Below, piece after piece: positions 8,022 to 18,564 of a stretch of 64,000 nucleotides of DNA. The stretch covers positions 1 through 64,000 of the forward strand of contig NZ_JAIVAM010000011.1 in the NCBI RefSeq assembly GCF_020171845.1. Reading direction: 5' to 3'. This stretch comes from Cytobacillus kochii. GTDB taxonomy: Bacteria > Bacillota > Bacilli > Bacillales > Cytobacillaceae. Both the position numbers and the translations under genes were made by a program. The stretch's first letter is position 1; every line of letters starts with the position of its first letter. The notes beneath the pieces were generated by a model. The model was not told the DNA's origin and ran no database searches. It saw only the letters and a program-made list of their open reading frames with translations.

Positions 8022-8378
8022 CTATTCCCCCAATTCCTGTTGTAATTTCTCCAAACCTTTTTCTAAATCTAGGGCGGTCAATACATTATTCAGACCGATT
8101 CCTAATTCAGTTAACGTAATTGCTACTGCTGGTTGAATGCCTGTAATGACAACTTTAGCACCCATTAAATGGGACATTTCAATCACATCACCTAATACTT
8201 TAGCGATAAAAGAATCAATAAAATCTATTGATGTTAAATCGATTACAACACCATTTGCACTCGTATCATGTATTTTCTTTAACAAGTCTTCTTGAAATTG
8301 AAGTGCCGTCTGGTCATCTAGTTCCCATTGAATAGAAACAAGTAAACAATCATGTAGTTTTAAAATCGGAATTCTCAA
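8022..8378 (-). CDS. rsbS: RsbS, stressosome scaffold (STAS)
   Basis: A STAS protein that, with the proposed start, begins [21 protein letters not shown] and is 118 residues long. The phosphorylation-site loop is [19 protein letters not shown]; the serine in DSF (~Ser59 in the family) is the RsbT target. The TTG at 8378 is chosen because GGAGGGG lies about 9 nt upstream and because homologues start there; an in-frame ATG at 8402 would add an unrelated MCHWRGDV segment and overlap rsbR. RsbS antagonises RsbT by holding it in the stressosome. Confidence 0.93.
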   Translation of the reverse strand: MRIPILKLHDCLLVSIQWELDDQTALQFQEDLLKKIHDTSANGVVIDLTSIDFIDSFIAKVLGDVIEMSHLMGAKVVITGIQPAVAITLTELGIGLNNVLTALDLEKGLEKLQQELGE

Positions 8379-8382
8379 AACG

Positions 8383-9201
8383 TCACCCCTCCAATGGCAC
8401 AATTTTACGTTTAGTCATTTCCAATGCTGCTTCTACGCCTGATTTCATCGTATTTTTCGTAATAATTCGGTTTAAGTCGATACCAAGGCTCACAATCGTT
8501 TGCGCAATTTCCGAACGAATACCTACAAGCATGCATTTTGCTCCTACTAAGTGGACTGCATCTGCTGCTTGGATAATATGGTGAGCAACCATTGTATCAA
8601 CAACAGGGACACCTGTAATATCAATCAAGACAACTTCTGAACGATGTTTTACCACACCTTGAAGAAGGTTTTCCATAATTTGCTTCGCACGTTCTGTATC
8701 GATCATCCCAATTAATGGCATAACTGTAATGCCTTCAAATACAGGAATTAAAGGTGCCGATAGTTCTTGCAATGCAATCTTTTGATTAGCGATCGTTCTT
8801 TCCCAAGAAACAGTGTAATCATTAATTATTTCACTATTCATCGCTTTTAACCAATGATTCAAATCATGCATCACTTTCGCTTCATTCTCTGGACGAATAT
8901 ACTTATCTTTGACCATTTCATCAAATACAACATCGCCCAGTACATCTAGAGCATTTACGACAAAACGTAGAGGCCAGCCTAAACTGACAATTCTATCTGA
9001 AAAATTCTCTGATTGACGTTCGTACTCGTCCTTTTTGCCAGAAATTTTCAAGATAGCGAGCTCCACTAACTCTCTTCCATATGTCTCGAAGTTTTGATCT
9101 AGGATGACATTGGTAATTGTTTCGTCAGAATCTTCTTTCAATCGGTTCAACCATTCTTTAAAAATATCTTCTTTATTGTGTTGAATATATTTCAAAGTCA
9201 T
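8383..9201 (-). CDS. rsbR: RsbR, stressosome sensor protein
   Basis: A 272-residue protein with an N-terminal helical globin-like sensor domain (~1-140) and a C-terminal STAS domain (~155-265). The STAS loop [20 protein letters not shown] carries the threonines phosphorylated by RsbT in the family. It forms the stressosome with RsbS and is thought to sense environmental stress through its N-terminal domain. It is the first gene of the rsbRSTUVW-sigB-rsbX operon, ending just before the TTG of rsbS. Confidence 0.95.
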   Translation of the reverse strand: MTLKYIQHNKEDIFKEWLNRLKEDSDETITNVILDQNFETYGRELVELAILKISGKKDEYERQSENFSDRIVSLGWPLRFVVNALDVLGDVVFDEMVKDKYIRPENEAKVMHDLNHWLKAMNSEIINDYTVSWERTIANQKIALQELSAPLIPVFEGITVMPLIGMIDTERAKQIMENLLQGVVKHRSEVVLIDITGVPVVDTMVAHHIIQAADAVHLVGAKCMLVGIRSEIAQTIVSLGIDLNRIITKNTMKSGVEAALEMTKRKIVPLEG

Positions 9202-9563
9202 TTGTCTTCCCTTACCTCCTATACTAGCACATCTATTGGTTAGTTTTTCCTTATTATCATTGATTGTAAAAAAATCTACATGATTGTAAAAAATCCAGCA
9301 AAAATCTACAACTATTGCCTTATATTATAACGCTTTCTATTTGAAACGTCTTTAACAATATATCCAAATTAAGTGTGTACCCTTTTTTGCTTATTATCAA
9401 ACCTAAAACATTAAATTCCTTTTATTTCTTTTTGTTCAGAAGAATATCTCAAATATAAAATTGGGGGATTTAAAGTTTAAGCTCGTTTCAATAAGTGTAT
9501 TACATATATTAATAAGTCCTATCATTACAATGAATGGACTTGTTTAAGATTAGGAAGCATATA
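9202..9563. other. AT-rich intergenic region upstream of rsbR
   Basis: About 360 bp without a convincing gene. A TATAAT on the minus strand (9329-9324), about 120 nt before rsbR, is a possible -10 box for the operon's sigmaA promoter, but the matching -35 is poor. A short repeated phrase (TGATTGTAAAAAAATC-like) occurs twice near 9260-9295. Nothing else is recognised. Confidence 0.4.
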
Positions 9564-9591
9564 AAAAAACGCCCCAACTTTTTTGAGCGTT
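9564..9591 (-). terminator. Terminator after ndoA
   Basis: On the minus strand AAAACGC pairs with GCGTTTT around a CTCAAAAAAGTTGGG-type loop, followed by TTTTTTTAT. It ends the ndoAI-ndoA transcript before rsbR. Confidence 0.75.
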
Positions 9592-9593
9592 TT

Positions 9594-9944
9594 CTAAAAT
9601 TCTATAAGACCTAAACTGACTTGTAAGGCTTCATTTACCTTATCCATCATTTCGTCATCAAGATGGGTGATTTTATCGGTTAATCTCTGCTTATCAATTG
9701 TACGAATTTGTTCTAACAATATTACTGAATCTCTCTCAAAAGCATATCGCTTCGCATCAATTTCAACGTGAGTAGGCAGCTTTGCTTTTTGAATCTGAGC
9801 GGTAATTGCTGCGATGATTACTGTGGGACTAAACCGATTCCCGATGTCGTTTTGTATAACAAGTACTGGACGGACACCGCCTTGTTCTGAGCCAACAACT
9901 GGGGATAGGTCTGCAAAATAAACGTCACCACGTTTAACAATCAA
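9594..9944 (-). CDS. ndoA: EndoA/MazF-type mRNA endoribonuclease toxin
   Basis: A 116-residue PemK/MazF protein beginning [33 protein letters not shown], almost the canonical NdoA sequence of Bacillus. The family cleaves single-stranded mRNA (UACAU-type sites in B. subtilis). Arg in GVRPV and Thr in AAITAQ are the conserved active-site area. It lies 4 nt after its antitoxin gene, which is the standard type II arrangement, and precedes the sigB operon as in B. subtilis. Confidence 0.96.
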   Translation of the reverse strand: MIVKRGDVYFADLSPVVGSEQGGVRPVLVIQNDIGNRFSPTVIIAAITAQIQKAKLPTHVEIDAKRYAFERDSVILLEQIRTIDKQRLTDKITHLDDEMMDKVNEALQVSLGLIEF

Positions 9945-9948
9945 AGGA

Positions 9949-10230
9949 TCAGCCTCCGCTTACAAGACGTTCAACTGCGTTTTCTGCCTCGTATTCCGCT
10001 TGAAATGCTTCAGATGCTATCGTCAAGTTTAATTTTGCCATTTCCATGTAACCACGTCTCATGGACTCACGAATATGTCTTTTCTTCCGTTCACGCAAAT
10101 ACATTTTCGTTGCTTGATAAATAAACTCACTTCTGTTTACGTTCTCTTGCTTCGCATAACCATCTAATTCCGTTAATAGATGTTGCGGCAGCTTCACCAC
10201 TATTTCTGTTGTTGCGCTGGATTCAGACAC
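9949..10230 (-). CDS. ndoAI: EndoAI/MazE-type antitoxin
   Basis: A ~93-residue ribbon-helix-helix antitoxin: [35 protein letters not shown] is the RHH DNA-binding region, and the C-terminal part that masks the toxin ends AVERLVSGG. The GTG at 10230 is preferred: it gives a protein starting SESSA like the B. subtilis antitoxin, with GGAGG 9-10 nt upstream. The ATG at 10236 is only 4 nt from that site. It probably autoregulates the pair. Confidence 0.93.
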   Translation of the reverse strand: MSESSATTEIVVKLPQHLLTELDGYAKQENVNRSEFIYQATKMYLRERKKRHIRESMRRGYMEMAKLNLTIASEAFQAEYEAENAVERLVSGG

Positions 10231-10447
10231 AAACATACACCTCCACCATCACTACACACCATATTTTTTATATCTACCAATTTTCATATTACCATTATTC
10301 TCTTAGGCTGCAAAGGGGGTTTTTTATTTAGTAAGAAATTATCCATAAAAACAGTTGCATTTTCTTTCAATGTCTTCCTAGGAATTTCAGTGATAATTTC
10401 CCAAATTATTAATAACTATTATCTACCAACATGTTCATTGATATGCA

Positions 10448-11596
10448 TTAAAGAATCCCATTTCTTGTAGAAATTTTTGTTTGATCCTGAATATAGATTC
10501 TTGGTATGCGCATACCTATTTGGCAAGTTACCTCATAATTAATTGTTTCAAGTGTGTTAGCTATGTCATCTACAGAGATGGTCTGACCATTTTGAGTCCC
10601 GATTAACGTAACGACATCTCCAACTTGCTCTTCCTCACTAATACGAATCATACATTGGTCCATACAAATTCTGCCGACAATACTTACTCTTCTTCCATTA
10701 ACAAGGACCTCTTGTGTAGCTAACCTCCTAATCCACCCGTCTGCATAACCGATTGGCAAGGTTCCAATTGATTCCTCTTTTTCAGCTTCGTACGTTGCTC
10801 CGTAACTCACTTTCTCGCCCGGTAGCAATTTTTTCACATGAACTATTTTCGTATGAAGTGAAAAGGCCTCTTTTAATTTAAAAGGTAAATGATTTTTAAT
10901 TTCAGAAGATGGTGACATGCCATACATTGAAATCCCAAATCTAACTGCATTAAATTTCGCCTCAGGATGTCTCAAGCCAGCTGCACTATTACTAGCATGA
11001 ATATATCTTGGTTGTTCATCCATCCAGCTTATCATTTCATTAAAAGTGCTTAACTGTTCATTAAAATAGGCTGTCTCAAGTTCATCCGCTGTCGCAAAAT
11101 GCGTGAAAACTCCTTCAACATGGAACTTTCCTTGCTGTAGTTGATATTGAAATATTCCCCATTCTTCTTTTGATTTAATCCCTAATCTACCCATCCCCGA
11201 GTCCATCTTCACATGAACTTTTACTTCTTTGTTTATGAATGGTGCAGCTTTCATCAACCACTCAGCTTGGCAAACGGTTAAAGTAATTCCTGCTTGTTCA
11301 GCTAACCCGACATCCTCTGGTCGTGAGAGTCCTAAAACTAATATTGGCGCGTCAATCCCTTTATTCCTAAGAGCAAAAGCCTCATCTAAAGTCGCCACCG
11401 CTAAGTAAGTGGCACCTGCCTTTAGAGCTGTCTTGGCTACCTCTATATCTCCATGGCCATATGCATTTGCCTTCACAACTGCAAACAACTCTGCTTCTTC
11501 TCCAATATGCTTAATCATTGACTCTACATTATATGTGATATAATCCAAATTTATCTCTGCCCAAGTATCACGAAAATATGGGACCTGTTGATTCAT
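10448..11596 (-). CDS. alr: Alanine racemase
   Basis: A ~382-residue fold-III PLP enzyme. The PLP lysine lies in [12 protein letters not shown] (~residue 40), and the second catalytic residue, a tyrosine, lies in YGMSPS or nearby ([11 protein letters not shown]). It makes D-alanine for peptidoglycan and teichoic acids and supplies Ddl in the same window. The ATG at 11596 is chosen because AGAGGAAG precedes it by 8 nt; an upstream GTG lies inside that site. Syntenic with ydcC-alr-ndoAI-ndoA in B. subtilis. Confidence 0.95.
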   Translation of the reverse strand: MNQQVPYFRDTWAEINLDYITYNVESMIKHIGEEAELFAVVKANAYGHGDIEVAKTALKAGATYLAVATLDEAFALRNKGIDAPILVLGLSRPEDVGLAEQAGITLTVCQAEWLMKAAPFINKEVKVHVKMDSGMGRLGIKSKEEWGIFQYQLQQGKFHVEGVFTHFATADELETAYFNEQLSTFNEMISWMDEQPRYIHASNSAAGLRHPEAKFNAVRFGISMYGMSPSSEIKNHLPFKLKEAFSLHTKIVHVKKLLPGEKVSYGATYEAEKEESIGTLPIGYADGWIRRLATQEVLVNGRRVSIVGRICMDQCMIRISEEEQVGDVVTLIGTQNGQTISVDDIANTLETINYEVTCQIGMRIPRIYIQDQTKISTRNGIL

Positions 11597-11832
11597 ACCG
11601 TCCACTTCCTCTTTATACTTTTCCTTCTATTATTTGATTATGTCACATTAACGTATAACAGAAAAGACAAACTTTCTTCTTAGACCGAGTGAAGTAAAAG
11701 CAGTGTAAGATGTAATTAAGAAGTATGTTAAACTTGGTAACTTTAAGTTACCTTTGATTACCAATTAATCTAGATGATATGGCGTTAATATTGGCAAAAT
11801 TATCATCCGTAGAAACCGCAAACAACGCAAAG

Positions 11833-11858
11833 AAACCCGAGGAATCTACCTCGGGTTT
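11833..11858 (-). terminator. Terminator after ydcC
   Basis: AAACCCGAGG pairs perfectly with CCTCGGGTTT around a 6-nt loop, 14 nt beyond the ydcC stop. It is followed by TCTTTGCG on the minus strand. Confidence 0.8.
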
Positions 11859-11871
11859 ATCTTATCTATAT

Positions 11872-12891
11872 TTATTTTACAACTTCCCCTTGTACAGACT
11901 GTGCAATTTGGATCATTTCTTCTTTCGATAGGTTAGTCGATGCAATCATATAATCCACGCCATTTTGCGTCCAGGATACCATATTATCTGATACGGCTCC
12001 TACAGTGAAGCCAAGGTCAACAGGGTCACCATTCATCATCGCCTCTTCACCACCAGAGGTTTGAACAATAACAGCCTTCTCTTGAATCATTGTGAATGAT
12101 TTGTCTTCACCTTCATAGGTTAGAATGACACGTTTACCTTCTTCTGTTTCTACTTCTTTTTCAGAAACAAGTTCAACTTCAGGTAGCGATTCTGGATAGA
12201 AGACAGTGAAATCTTCTTCTTCTGCTACTTCAGCCATGACTGGGAATTCTAGCTGCGCACCTGTCATATTTTTCTTCGTATCGAAATCTTTATTATCTAG
12301 CTCTTCATTAAATTTCACATTGGAGAAATCCACCGTCACAACTGGCGTTCTTTCTGCATCCATTACCTTTACACTAACTGGAGATAAATCCGATTTATTT
12401 AAGGTAATCTCTTGGAGAGGCAGCATTTGATTGTTTTGATAACTCGTTTTTGTTTCATAAACATAATGATCTTCCGTTGCTTTAAATTTTGCTTCCTTAT
12501 CATTTTGAATATCTTCAATTAATGACTCATAAAGATACGCTTGACTACTATTGTTTGGCCAGTCACTTTGGAAGCGAAAACTTTTATTCAAAGCTGGCGT
12601 AAGAACAAACACACCTTCTTTGTTCTTTAAGATCATTTGACTTTGATCTTTTTCAGTGTTTTTAAGTGCCACACGATAAAATTCCGGGTTCTTATGCCAT
12701 ATTTCTATATCATAGGATTGCGGCTCGGAACCTGTTTGCAGCGTCATTTTCGCTTCCGCCTTATAGCTTTTTAATGATTCTAGTTTGCTCGATAAATCTT
12801 TTGTCACATCCTCCTGGGATTTTGTCCCACATGCAGCTAGTGTGACAGTTATGGCCAGTCCCATGAGTAGCCAGAAAAACTTCTTCTTCAT
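11872..12891 (-). CDS. ydcC: Outer-membrane-lipoprotein-sorting-like lipoprotein (YdcC)
   Basis: A 339-residue lipoprotein. The signal peptide MKKKFFWLLMGLAITVTLAAC ends in lipobox LAAC with Cys21. The body resembles the LolA/DUF4367-type fold seen in Bacillus YdcC, with repeated beta strands (SYDIEIWHKNPEFYRVALKN). In B. subtilis ydcC is expressed during sporulation under sigmaE, but its function is unknown. It lies between acpS and alr as in B. subtilis. The start is preceded by GGGGTTGAAGGA. Confidence 0.88.
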   Translation of the reverse strand: MKKKFFWLLMGLAITVTLAACGTKSQEDVTKDLSSKLESLKSYKAEAKMTLQTGSEPQSYDIEIWHKNPEFYRVALKNTEKDQSQMILKNKEGVFVLTPALNKSFRFQSDWPNNSSQAYLYESLIEDIQNDKEAKFKATEDHYVYETKTSYQNNQMLPLQEITLNKSDLSPVSVKVMDAERTPVVTVDFSNVKFNEELDNKDFDTKKNMTGAQLEFPVMAEVAEEEDFTVFYPESLPEVELVSEKEVETEEGKRVILTYEGEDKSFTMIQEKAVIVQTSGGEEAMMNGDPVDLGFTVGAVSDNMVSWTQNGVDYMIASTNLSKEEMIQIAQSVQGEVVK

Positions 12892-13119
12892 TCCTTCAAC
12901 CCCTTTATCTTATAATCAACAGTGCAGTCAAACGCTTCCGTGGCCTGTCTCCTCCATTGCACTATTGAATATATGAGACAACCTCAAAGATTATTCCAGA
13001 CGTTCTAATAGATCAAGAATATTTTTTGGAGCCTGGGGATGATTCGTATGTAATTAATTACAGGCGTTTATTTGAAGGAATAGTAGCTTAATCAACTTTA
13101 CTTCCTGTCCTAATGAATA

Positions 13120-13476
13120 TTACTCTTTTTCAATTATCACTTGAGCAATGGCATACTCTCTACTATGGGAAATAGATAAGTGTACAAGACAGCCATCAAC
13201 CGGACGAACAATGATCGGTTGTCCAGTCATATGGTTAGCTGTTTCAATATCTAGAAACGAAAGTGATTGCCCGATGCCTGTTCCTTTCGCTTTAGCAAAG
13301 GCTTCTTTCGCAGCAAATCTCCCTGCTAAATATTCTATTTTTCTATGCCCAGTTAGTGTCTCATATTTCTGTTTTTCGCTTGTTGTTAAAATACGTTCGA
13401 CAAACCGTTCTTTTCTTTTTACTAATTGTTTAATTCTCTGTAATTCAATCATATCGATACCAATGCCTTTAATCAT
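13120..13476 (-). CDS. acpS: Holo-[acyl-carrier-protein] synthase
   Basis: A ~118-residue AcpS-type phosphopantetheinyl transferase with GIGIDMIELQRI (Mg-binding Asp) and the signature LAGRFAAKEAFAKAKGTGIG (Glu of KEA binds Mg/CoA). It transfers 4'-phosphopantetheine from CoA to acyl carrier protein. The ATG at 13476 is chosen over one 12 nt upstream because homologues begin MIKGIGID or similar. It is divergent from the rhomboid gene. Confidence 0.95.
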   Translation of the reverse strand: MIKGIGIDMIELQRIKQLVKRKERFVERILTTSEKQKYETLTGHRKIEYLAGRFAAKEAFAKAKGTGIGQSLSFLDIETANHMTGQPIIVRPVDGCLVHLSISHSREYAIAQVIIEKE

Positions 13477-13567
13477 TCTAATCACCATCTTCTAAATAAA
13501 ATAAATGCTGCATAAAACAAACTATAGTATATTTAATGTATGAGAACATTTTAGGAGGAGTCAATTA

Positions 13568-14293
13568 TTGTTTATCAGGACAGAAAGCTTTAAAGAATTT
13601 ATTCGCTTCTATCCCATCGTTACTTCTATTATCGCTATTAATATTGTATTGTATTTACTTACTGTTTTGCCCATCCTACCAACCAATTGGTTAATGGCGC
13701 ATTTTGCAGGTATTAATATTTATATTATGCAAGGGGAGTTTTGGCGACTTGTTACACCTATCTTCATGCATAGCGGATTTGCTCACCTTTTATTTAATTG
13801 CTTCTCACTTGTTTTATTTGGACCCCCACTAGAGAGAGCAATTGGCAAGGGGCGTTTCCTCCTTGTTTACTTCCTAGCTGGTATTGGCGCGAATATCGCA
13901 ACACTCATCCTTGAACCGTTAACATATATTCACGTTGGCGCGAGCGGAGCGATTTATGGTATCTTCGGCTTCTTTATTGCTATTATTGTGTACCGTAGAG
14001 ATTTACTTTCACAGCAAAATACTCAGCTCATTCTTGCCATCACAGTTATTGGTGTAATTATGACCTTCTTGCAAGCGAATGTAAATGTGATTGCCCATCT
14101 ATTTGGTCTATTAGCAGGTTTCCTCACTGGTTCAGCAATGATTAAAACGAAATTAAAAGCTGGATATGGTGCAACGAGACCAACAAACCAATGGAAATCT
14201 TCAGCCAGACGATTAAAAGGCGTCCCCCTATCAACCATTCTTATCTTTGGGGGCATTATTCTTCTTGCCATTATCGGTCTATTGTCACGTTAA
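13568..14293 (+). CDS. ydcA: Rhomboid-family intramembrane serine protease (YdcA)
   Basis: A 241-residue polytopic membrane protein with six predicted helices. The catalytic serine lies in GASGAIYGIFGF and the catalytic histidine in NVIAHLFGLLAG. HSGFAHLLFNCFSL is the conserved N-terminal rhomboid motif. It starts at TTG (13568), preceded by AGGAGGAG about 8 nt upstream, with no better in-frame start. It is divergent from acpS, as in B. subtilis. The substrate is unknown. Confidence 0.93.
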   Translation: MFIRTESFKEFIRFYPIVTSIIAINIVLYLLTVLPILPTNWLMAHFAGINIYIMQGEFWRLVTPIFMHSGFAHLLFNCFSLVLFGPPLERAIGKGRFLLVYFLAGIGANIATLILEPLTYIHVGASGAIYGIFGFFIAIIVYRRDLLSQQNTQLILAITVIGVIMTFLQANVNVIAHLFGLLAGFLTGSAMIKTKLKAGYGATRPTNQWKSSARRLKGVPLSTILIFGGIILLAIIGLLSR

Positions 14294-14308
14294 TGAAATC
14301 GTTCAAAC

Positions 14309-14349
14309 AAACAGCAAATCCGAACAATTTATGTTCGGATTTGCTGTTT
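14309..14349. terminator. Bidirectional terminator (rhomboid gene / ydbT)
   Basis: A 17-bp perfect inverted repeat, AAACAGCAAATCCGAAC and its complement, separated by 7 nt, between two convergent genes. Confidence 0.88.
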
Positions 14350-14350
14350 C

Positions 14351-15790
14351 TCATTCTGTATTCTCAGGGGTATAAGAATACCACTTGTATATAGATAATA
14401 CATCTTCTACTTCTAGGTCAACTACATCTCCTCCAGTTGCACCTGAACCAGACATAGCCTTAGCAGAAATAGTAGCTAACTGATTTTGCTTCTGAAAATA
14501 CGTTTCTTTCATTGAAATTGATTGTGTTCTATTCTTCCTCAAGTAAACAGTTGTTTTAGAAATAAATCGTGAACGAAGAACGAGTTGATTTCCTATAATC
14601 GTCCAACCAGCTGCTTTATAACGGTAATAAGATAAAATAAGCATCAATCCAACGAACACTAAACTAAATAAACCCCACACTGAGAAGAAATAAAGAAGGA
14701 TAACTGCGACTGGAACAGAGATAAATAATCCTCTCAATATGTATCTTCTTAAAGCCTTTTTTGGTGCTGGAACAAACATATCTGTCAATTGGTAATCATT
14801 TAATCCAGTTTCTATCTTCTCGCGGATTCGGTTTCTCTTAATAATCGGTAACAGCATCACTTTCGAGCTATCCGCATCTTTTAATGACCCACCTGCACTT
14901 TCAAGGTAAACAGATGCATAGCCAATTGCTTGGCGAACTGGATTCTCATTTATCCTTAATGCTTGAATCCGATGTAGAGGAATCGTTAGTTGCTTCTTCT
15001 CCAATAGACCGCGGGTAATAACTAATTCATCTCCCACTTTTCTTACAGTGAAATTAGCATACTTTAACACTGATCCAATGAGAGCAATAAGCCAAGCAAG
15101 AACGAAACCAAGGAAAACCATTAAACTGATGAGCATAACACCGCCTGTAATAAAGACACTCAATTCATCAAATACCTTCTCATAAGGAATGACTTCAGCA
15201 AATTGTGATAAAAAGGCAAAAACAGCTGAAATCACAACACCTACTCCCCCAGAGGTCGAAGAAAGTAAAATCAACTCTCCAGGTTTAATTTGGTAAAGTA
15301 TTTGTTCCTCTTTTTGTTCTGTTTCGATTTGCTCATCTAACTCTATATGTGCCTTTTTAGATTGCGATAGGATATCTTGAATCTGCTGTGCCTCATTTTT
15401 AGAAATAGCAGTCAATATAGCTTCTGCCTCTAGTCCTGAACCAGCTGTTTCAATGGTCATTTTCACTAAACCAAAAGGTCTTTGTAAAATCCCTTCTGAT
15501 AAATCAAGACTTTGAATTCTTTCGAAGGGGATATATCTTTTTTTCCGAATAATTAACCCTGATTCAATTCGTAATTCTCCCTCTTCTATTCTGTAGGTAA
15601 AACGAAGCCAAGTAAGAATACCGGATATAAGAATAAGAGCGATAATACCTATTGTAATAAAAAGCTGAATCTTCCCTTCGCTATTACCAAATACGACAAT
15701 AATTAAAATGGGAATAATGGAGTCCTTTAATGTTTTCAGTACATTTGATACGGCTGCAATCGGATGAAGTCTTCTCGGCTCAGACATCAT
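14351..15790 (-). CDS. ydbT: PH-domain membrane protein YdbT
   Basis: A 479-residue membrane protein with three bacterial PH (bPH2/YdbT-like) domains, each following paired transmembrane helices: RIEEGELRIESGLIIRKKRYIPFERIQSLDL (~70-100), VGDELVITRGLLEKKQLTIPLHRIQALRI (~245-275) and WTIIGNQLVLRSRFISKTTVYLRKNRTQSI (~395-425). The repeated pattern of a strand, RxxxPxxRIQ and so on is typical of the family. YdbS/YdbT are linked in B. subtilis to resistance against amylocyclicin, so an envelope role is likely. It overlaps ydbS by 11 nt. Confidence 0.92.
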   Translation of the reverse strand: MMSEPRRLHPIAAVSNVLKTLKDSIIPILIIVVFGNSEGKIQLFITIGIIALILISGILTWLRFTYRIEEGELRIESGLIIRKKRYIPFERIQSLDLSEGILQRPFGLVKMTIETAGSGLEAEAILTAISKNEAQQIQDILSQSKKAHIELDEQIETEQKEEQILYQIKPGELILLSSTSGGVGVVISAVFAFLSQFAEVIPYEKVFDELSVFITGGVMLISLMVFLGFVLAWLIALIGSVLKYANFTVRKVGDELVITRGLLEKKQLTIPLHRIQALRINENPVRQAIGYASVYLESAGGSLKDADSSKVMLLPIIKRNRIREKIETGLNDYQLTDMFVPAPKKALRRYILRGLFISVPVAVILLYFFSVWGLFSLVFVGLMLILSYYRYKAAGWTIIGNQLVLRSRFISKTTVYLRKNRTQSISMKETYFQKQNQLATISAKAMSGSGATGGDVVDLEVEDVLSIYKWYSYTPENTE

Positions 15791-16259
15791 CTACAGCCAC
15801 CCTTGCTAAGTTAGATATAAAAAATCGCAGTTCTTCTGCTTCTTCTAGATCTAAAGCGGGTATTTCATGAACAGTTGCCGCAGTTGAAACCGTCACGGTA
15901 GCTAGTTTATATTTTCGAAGAATAGGTCCTTGGTGAGTATCTACATGCTGCACTCTGATCATTGGGACGAGTGTACGTTTGATAATAAATATTCCATGCT
16001 GTAGTTCAATTTCATTCTCTCTCACTTCATAGCGCCACCTTTTCCACCGCACAGTCGGGAAAACTTTAATCGCTAAATAAGCATAAAGAGCAAATATAAT
16101 TAATGCAACACCAATTATCCACATCGGCCAATCAAAAATGAATGTTAAAACAATAGCGCCAATTGCCAATACAAATGGGATAAGGGAATGTAGTGCACCA
16201 GATATTTTCCAAACAGTCAGACCCCGTTTAGAAATACGCTTTTGCGGCTTTGATAACAT
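15780..16259 (-). CDS. ydbS: PH-domain membrane protein YdbS
   Basis: A 159-residue protein with two transmembrane helices (residues ~24-65) and one bPH2 domain (VRENEIELQHGIFIIKRTLVPMIRVQHVDTHQGPILRKY). It is the standard partner of YdbT, which follows with an 11-nt overlap. Both are inferred to sit in the cytoplasmic membrane as one complex. Confidence 0.92.
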   Translation of the reverse strand: MLSKPQKRISKRGLTVWKISGALHSLIPFVLAIGAIVLTFIFDWPMWIIGVALIIFALYAYLAIKVFPTVRWKRWRYEVRENEIELQHGIFIIKRTLVPMIRVQHVDTHQGPILRKYKLATVTVSTAATVHEIPALDLEEAEELRFFISNLARVAVDDV

Positions 16260-16436
16260 ATATGTAAACCCCCTAAAAATTCCTTATTGAACAACTATAG
16301 TATACATGAAAGCCATACTATTTCTCAGTAAAAACTTGGATATTTTTTCATTCTTAGTTATTAATTCTATACGATGATCTAAGAAAAAGGTTTCAATTGG
16401 AGTGAAGTTGATTAATCCCTTACCTATCTACTTCAT

Positions 16437-16856
16437 TTACTTATAAAATGTCATATGATCTTTATCTTGTCGGTAGTAAGCTAATCGATCTTGTAAGGTA
16501 CCCGTATGGAACTCAAATTTATGACCATCCGGGTCAGTAAAATAAATCGAGCGCTTATCTTTTTCGTCCCTTATGCGCCCGGATAAAATATTCACTTTTA
16601 AGTCTAGTAAACGTTGATAACAACTTTCAAAATCATCTTCATCAATAGAAAATGCAATATGAGTATAAGATTGGGTAATCTCCTGACGAGGTATGTCTTT
16701 TTCTTCATTAAGGGCAATCCACATGCCTTGACAATCAAAATATGCTGTCGTTCTCCCTTTTACAAGCAACTTAGCTACAAAAACCTTTTCATAAAAAGCA
16801 ATAGAACGATCTAAATCAGAAACAGAGAATAACATATGGTTCAAACCTTTAATCAT
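16437..16856 (-). CDS. fosB: FosB, metallothiol transferase (fosfomycin resistance)
   Basis: A ~139-residue vicinal-oxygen-chelate enzyme, very close to B. subtilis Fos[23 protein letters not shown] (metal-ligand His), [18 protein letters not shown] (second His), and [29 protein letters not shown], given here in separate conserved blocks (Glu ligand in FEFH). FosB adds bacillithiol or cysteine to fosfomycin, opening the epoxide. The ATG at 16856 is chosen because the upstream in-frame GTG lies in the GAGGTG ribosome site. It lies between ydbS and cshA, an insertion relative to B. subtilis order. Confidence 0.93.
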   Translation of the reverse strand: MIKGLNHMLFSVSDLDRSIAFYEKVFVAKLLVKGRTTAYFDCQGMWIALNEEKDIPRQEITQSYTHIAFSIDEDDFESCYQRLLDLKVNILSGRIRDEKDKRSIYFTDPDGHKFEFHTGTLQDRLAYYRQDKDHMTFYK

Positions 16857-17042
16857 ACTGCCGTTCACCTCATCTTGATTTCATTAAATTTATCTGGCAT
16901 CCTATTATCCATTATACTGAAGCAGCAGCAAATACTATAGATAAAAACACATCTAGGTTAACGGTTATAGGTTTTATGTGGGCTTTTTATTCCTCTGATT
17001 TCCTCCACCATAGACCCTATTGCTACATGTCTACATAACACA

Positions 17043-17073
17043 AAGAACCGAGCTTCATTTATTGCTCGGTTCT
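17043..17073 (-). terminator. Terminator after cshA
   Basis: AGAACCGAGC pairs with GCTCGGTTCT around a 10-nt loop, starting 10 nt beyond the cshA stop and followed by TTTGTGTT. Confidence 0.75.
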
Positions 17074-17082
17074 CCCAATATA

Positions 17083-18564
17083 TTATCTATAGCTATTTGC
17101 ATTTGTTTTCTTATTTCCTTGATAATTCCTTTTACCTGAAGGTTTACCATCACGGGAGCGATAGGAGTTACTTTGTCTTCCTTTCGGGCTATACCCACCT
17201 CTAGGACGGTTACTTCTATCTGTGGATCTTCTGTCTCGTTTAGCCGGTAAAGGTTTCTCTTCTGTTAGTTTTACTGGAGTCGTGTCCGGTTCTTTGATCA
17301 TGAGCTTCAACAATGCTTGAACTACCGTTGTTGCGTCATGTTGTTCAAGTAATTGTTGTGCAGATTGTTGATAATATTGAAGATGATTATCCTCAATGAT
17401 TTGCTCGACTTTTTCTGCAACAGCCTTTTGTTGCCCCTCTAATGCTTGATCTAACGTCGGAGCAGCCATTCTTTCCATTTTCTTTTTCGTTGTTTTTTCA
17501 ACGATACGTAAGTATGATTTCTCACGTGGGTTAATAAATGTCATGGCCATTCCTTCTTTACCCGCGCGACCTGTTCGACCAATACGATGAACATAACTTT
17601 CCGGATCTTGTGGTATATCAAAGTTATACACATGTGTAACACCAGATATATCTAATCCACGAGCTGCTACATCTGTTGCGACAAGGACATCAATGGACCC
17701 TTCTTTAAACTTACGAAGGACAGACATACGTTTAGCCTGGCTCAAGTCACCATGTATTCCTTCTGCATTGTAACCTCTTAAACTTAAGGCTTCAGAAAGT
17801 TCATCCACCCTTCTTTTCGTACGTCCGAAAACAATCGCAAGTTCTGGTGATTGAATATCAAGCAGTCTTGTTAACACATCAAACTTATTTTTTTCTTGTA
17901 CTTCAATATAATATTGCTCAATGAGTGGTACAGTCATTTCCTTCGCTTTCACTCGAACGATTTGTGGCTCTTTCATAAACCGCTCAGCAATACGTTGAAT
18001 GGCTGGTGGCATCGTCGCAGAGAAGAGTAAAGTATGCTTCTCTTCTGGGACACTTGATAAGATTTTTTCAATATCATCAATAAAGCCCATATTTAACATT
18101 TCATCAGCTTCATCTAAAATCACTTTTTTGACATGATCTAGTTTTAGTGTTTTTCGATTAATATGATCAAGGATTCTTCCAGGTGTACCGACAATAATAT
18201 GAGGTCGATTTTTTAAAGCACGTATTTGACGGTTAATATCTTGGCCACCATAAATCGATAACACTCTCGTTTTTTTCCCAAAACCGAGTTTGTATAATTC
18301 CTCTGACACTTGAATGGCTAATTCTCTTGTCGGTGCGATGACTAAACCTTGAATAAAACTATCATTATAGTCAATATGGTCAATCATAGGAATACCAAAA
18401 GCGGCTGTTTTACCTGTACCTGTTTGCGCTTGTCCAATTAAGTCCTTATTCTGCAAGCTTAAAGGAATCGTCTCTGCTTGAATCGGGGTTGCCTCTTCAA
18501 ACCCCATTCTTTTAAGAGACTTCATTGTTTCAGGGCTTATACCCAAATCTTGAAACTTAGTCAA
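17083..18564 (-). CDS. cshA: DEAD-box RNA helicase CshA
   Basis: A ~493-residue DEAD-box helicase with Q motif ([15 protein letters not shown]), motif I AQTGTGKT, Ia [32 protein letters not shown] and [13 protein letters not shown] basic, Ser/Arg/Gly-rich tail ([19 protein letters not shown] and on) is the family's RNA-binding extension. In Bacillus CshA works with the RNA degradosome and ribosome assembly in the cold. TTG at 18564 is chosen because GAAGGAG lies about 10 nt upstream and homologues start there. Confidence 0.95.
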   Translation of the reverse strand: MTKFQDLGISPETMKSLKRMGFEEATPIQAETIPLSLQNKDLIGQAQTGTGKTAAFGIPMIDHIDYNDSFIQGLVIAPTRELAIQVSEELYKLGFGKKTRVLSIYGGQDINRQIRALKNRPHIIVGTPGRILDHINRKTLKLDHVKKVILDEADEMLNMGFIDDIEKILSSVPEEKHTLLFSATMPPAIQRIAERFMKEPQIVRVKAKEMTVPLIEQYYIEVQEKNKFDVLTRLLDIQSPELAIVFGRTKRRVDELSEALSLRGYNAEGIHGDLSQAKRMSVLRKFKEGSIDVLVATDVAARGLDISGVTHVYNFDIPQDPESYVHRIGRTGRAGKEGMAMTFINPREKSYLRIVEKTTKKKMERMAAPTLDQALEGQQKAVAEKVEQIIEDNHLQYYQQSAQQLLEQHDATTVVQALLKLMIKEPDTTPVKLTEEKPLPAKRDRRSTDRSNRPRGGYSPKGRQSNSYRSRDGKPSGKRNYQGNKKTNANSYR

